Positions 60,392-64,000 of a DNA stretch of 64,000 nucleotides are shown piece by piece (positions within the stretch are counted from its first letter, which is position 1; each line of letters opens with the position of its first letter). The position numbers were made by a program, and so were the translations under genes. Source of the DNA: Parapristionchus giblindavisi (taxonomy: Eukaryota; Nematoda; Chromadorea; Rhabditida; Diplogasteridae); the NCBI GenBank assembly GCA_943737045.1, contig CALSFV010000213.1, forward strand, positions 309,001 through 373,000, given 5' to 3'. The notes below the pieces were generated by a model that was given only the letters and a program-made list of their open reading frames with translations, was not told the DNA's origin and made no database searches.

Positions 60392-60910
60392 GAAAGCTTA
60401 TGGATCGACGTAAACTAAGAGGGACCTTATTCAGAATTTTTTTCTCTTTCAAATGGTATATAACAAGATGGGTGTTGCTGAAAATCTCTCTTGTCATGAA
60501 TTGTTTTGAACCAAAATGTACAAAGTAATGAAAAATAATTTTCTAGTTCGGCCAGTTTAGCGACTTTCTGCATGGGAACATACTTATATTATTTAGATTT
60601 TTTTCTCTGTCACCGAGTATATTACATGATAGGCATCAAATGATATATAACACCATGGGTGTTGCTAAAATTCTTTCTTGTCATGAATTGTTTTGAGCCA
60701 AAATGTACACTTCGGTCAATGTAGCATGTGTGAAAGCTTATGGATCGACTTGAACTGAGATCTATCTTATTCAGAATTTTTTGCTCTTTCAAATGATATA
60801 TAACACCATGGGTGTTGCTAAAATCTATCTTGTCCAGAATTATTTTGAGCCAAAATGTACACTTCGGTCAATGTAGCAGGTGTGAAAGCTTATGGATCGA
60901 CGTGAACTGA
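60392..60910 (+). repeat. Satellite edge monomers, right side
   Basis: Same as 6506-7024 at constant offset, including the truncated 177-bp insertion. Confidence 0.9.
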
Positions 60911-61541
60911 CAAGGGAATGGTCTCAATTCGGCCTGGCCTTATGAGATGTCAATAGTGTGACTAAAATTAGTTATATATGCTGATCGCAAAACCGTTTTT
61001 AGACAGTGCCTAATCGACCTGAGCTTCGAGAAAATCGATATTGAAATTTGTCTTTCTGGGCTGATTCGAAAGTTTATGCTGTCTCCTACACTAAAATATC
61101 CCGATGAGTGCGTTAACTCATCTATCAACTATCGAGACAACGAACTGCTTTCCTATTTTCTTTTCTGGTTTTCATAATAACTGCAAAATATTTCAATCTT
61201 TCGGCAAGAAAAAAATCAGCAAAAGAAAATTGCATCAAAGGGATCGAACCCGTGGCAATCAAAAAAGAACGTGGACACCTTATCCACTACACTGCGTAAG
61301 ACAACGTCTTGATAGCTTTTAGGGGGGCTAATGAACCCATCGGGATAGTTTAGTGTAGGAGACCATGCGAACTTTCGAATCGACCAGCCGGCCAAGAAAG
61401 GCAAATTTCAAGATCGATTTTCTCGAAGCTCAGCTCGATTAGGCACTGTCTAAAAACGGATTTGCGAACGGCATATATAACCAATTTTAGTCACACTATT
61501 GACATCTCATAAGGTCAGGCCGAATTGAGACCATTCCCTTG
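60911..61541. mobile_element. Fold-back (MITE-like) element, second copy
   Basis: Identical placement to 7025-7655: ends CAAGGGAATGG and CCATTCCCTTG, target triplet TGA on both sides (60908-60910 and 61542-61544). It was duplicated together with its satellite surroundings, so it is not an independent insertion. Confidence 0.85.
61232..61304 (-). pseudogene. tRNA-like sequence in the second fold-back element
   Basis: Counterpart of 7346-7418, with the same A- and B-box-like motifs and no acceptor stem. Confidence 0.5.
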
Positions 61542-64000
61542 TGAGATATATCTTATTCAGATTTTTTTGCTCTTTCAAATGATATATAACACTATGGGTG
61601 TTGCTGAAAATCTATCTTGTCATGAATTATTTTGAGCCAAAATGTACACATCGGTAAATGTAGCATGTGTGAAAGCTTATGGATCGACTTGAACTGAGAT
61701 CTATCTTATTCAGAATTTTTTGCTCTTTCAAATGATATATAACAACATGGGTGTTGCTGAAAATCTATCTTGTCATGAATTGTTTTGAACCAAAATATAC
61801 AAAGTAATGAAAGATAATTTTCTAGTTCGGCCAGTTTGGCGACTTTCTGCATGGGAAAATACTTATATTATTCAGAATTTTTTATCTGTCACCGAGTATA
61901 TTACATGATAGGCATCGTTGAAATTTTGGCATCTGATAAGCTGTTTTGATCTTATCAGAGTGAAAGTTACTTTCGTGCTTCGGTCAATGTAGCAGGTGCG
62001 AAAGCTTATGGATCGACGTGATCTGAGATCTATCTTATTCAGAATTTTTTGCTCTTTCCAATGATATATAACAACACGGGTGTTGCTGAAAATCTATCTT
62101 GTCCAGAATTATTTTGAGCCAAAATGTACACTTCGGTCAATGTAGCAGGTGTGAAAGCTTATGGATCGACGTGAACTGAGATCTATCTTATTCAGAATTT
62201 TTTGCTCTTTTAAATGATATATAACACCATGGGTGTTGCTGAAAATCTATCTTGTCATGAATTATTATGAGCCAAAATGTACACTTCGGTCTATGTAGCA
62301 GGTGTGAAAGCTTATGGATCTTCGTGATCTGAGATCTATCTTATTCAGAATTTTTTGCTCTTTCCAATGATATATAACAACACGGGTGTTGCTGAAAATC
62401 TATCTTGTCCAGAATTATTTTGAGCCAAAATGTACACTTCGGTCAATGTAGCAGGTGCGAAAGCTTATGGATCGAAGTGATCTGAGATCTATCTTATTCA
62501 GAATTTTTTGCTCTTTCAAATGATATATAACACCATGGGTGTTGCTGAAAATCTATATTGTCATGAATTATTTTGAGCCAAAATGTGCACTTCGGTCAAT
62601 GTAGCAGGTGTGAAAGTTTATGGATCGACTTGAACTGAGATCTATCTTATTCAGAATTTTTTGCTCTTTCAAATGATATATAACACTATGGGTGTTGCTG
62701 AAAATCTATCTTGTCATGAATTATTTTGATCCAAAATGTACACATCGGTCAATGTAGCATGTGTGAAAGCTTATGGGTCGAGGTGAACTGAGATCTATCT
62801 TATTCAGAATTTGTTGCTCTTTCAAATGACATATAACACCATGGGTGTTGCTGAAAATCTATCTTGTCATGAATTATTTTGAGCCAAAATGTACACTTCA
62901 GTCTATGTAGCAGGTGTGAAAGCTAATGGGTCGAGGTGAACTGAGATCTATCTTATTCAGATTTTTTTTGCTCTTTCAAATGATATATAACACCATGGGT
63001 GGTTCTGAAAATCTATCTTGTCATGAATTATTTTGTGCCAAAATGTACACTTCGGTCTATGTAGCAGGTGTGAAAGCTTATGGGTCGAGGTGAACTGAGA
63101 TCTATCTTATTCAGATTTTTTTGCTCTTTCAAATGATATATAACACCATGGGTGGTTCTGAAAATCTATCTTGTCATGAATTATTTTGTGCCAAAATGTA
63201 CACTTCGGTCTATGTAGCAGGTGTGAAAGCTAATGGGTCGAGGTGAACTGAGATCTATCTTATTCAGAATTTTGTCCTCTTTCAAATGATATATAACAAC
63301 ACGGGTGTTGCTGAAAATCTATCTTGTCATGAATTATTATGAGCCAAAATGTACACTTCAGTCTATGTAGCAGGTGTGAAAGCTAATGGGTCGAGGTGAA
63401 CTGAGATCTATCTTATTCAGATTTTTTTTGCTCTTTCAAATGATATATAACACCATGGGTGGTTCTGAAAATCTATCTTGTCATGAATTATTTTGTGCCA
63501 AAATGTACACTTCGGTCTATGTAGCAGGTGTGAAAGCTTATGGGTCGAGGTGAACTGAGATCTATCTTATTCAGATTTTTTTGCTCTTTCAAATGATATA
63601 TAACACCATGGGTGGTTCTGAAAATCTATCTTGTCATGAATTATTTTGTGCCAAAATGTACACTTCGGTCTATGTAGCAGGTGTGAAAGCTAATGGGTCG
63701 AGGTGAACTGAGATCTATCTTATTCAGAATTTTGTCCTCTTTCAAATGATATATAACAACACGGGTGTTGCTGAAAATCTATCTTGTCATGAATTATTAT
63801 GAGCCAAAATGTACACTTCGGTCTATGTAGCAGGTGTGAAAGCTTATGGATCGACGTGATCTGAGATCTATCTTATTCAGAATTTTTTGCTCTTTCCAAT
63901 GATATATAACAACACGGGTGTTGCTGAAAATCTATCTTGTCCAGAATTATTTTGAGCCAAAATGTACACTTCGGTCAATGTAGCAGGTGCGAAAGCTTAT
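61542..64000 (+). repeat. 153-bp satellite array to the window end
   Basis: Follows 7656 onward at offset 53886 as far as about 63240, then matches about 10273 onward, so this array lacks a 920-bp (six-monomer) block present in the left array. The long monomer is at 61801-61977 with its hairpin at 61933-61958. The array runs out of the window. Confidence 0.95.

Overview
This window is nuclear DNA of a eukaryote, dominated by tandem satellite and mobile-element debris. The evidence is about 45 kb of a satellite with a monomer of about 153 bp, a second tandem repeat of 138-142 bp, tRNA-like sequences with RNA polymerase III A and B boxes, a fold-back DNA element with 200-bp terminal inverted repeats, and a miniature LTR-retrotransposon-like element. 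No rRNA, CRISPR array, bacterial operon or convincing intact host gene is visible. The species cannot be fixed from the sequence. A reverse-transcriptase-thumb-like fragment resembling Penelope-like elements hints at an invertebrate animal. A 20-bp motif like the end of a plant Stowaway MITE points the other way.

Layout: (1) 1-361, satellite on the + strand. (2) 362-6505, a 5'-deleted copy of a complex module (here 'module M') holding decayed ORFs, a 139-bp tandem array of about 13 copies and AT-rich sequence. (3) 6506-16345, + strand satellite interrupted at 7025-7655 by the fold-back element. (4) 16346-51278, a giant inverted repeat. Its left arm (16346-34263) is an inverted partial module M followed by minus-oriented satellite; its right arm (34285-51278) is plus-oriented satellite followed by the matching part of module M. 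Each arm carries one copy of a 367-bp LTR-like element with a tRNA-like sequence. (5) 51279-60391, the rest of a full module M, with the 139-bp array expanded to about 42 copies. (6) 60392-64000, + strand satellite with the second fold-back element, matching 6506 onward.

Module M is thus present three times: left direct copy, inverted partial copy and right full copy. The inverted and right copies share base differences against the left one, so they are the closest relatives. The arms differ by about six satellite monomers and have different higher-order repeat arrangements, which argues against a simple folded-read artefact, although mis-assembly is not excluded.

No pathway can be read from this window. 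The most informative items are the long palindrome and its 21-bp centre, the miniature LTR element with a whole antisense tRNA at the primer-binding position, the 139-bp array bracketed by diverged direct repeats with conserved motifs, and the satellite monomer with an ATG-centred dyad and a recurring 13-codon reading frame.
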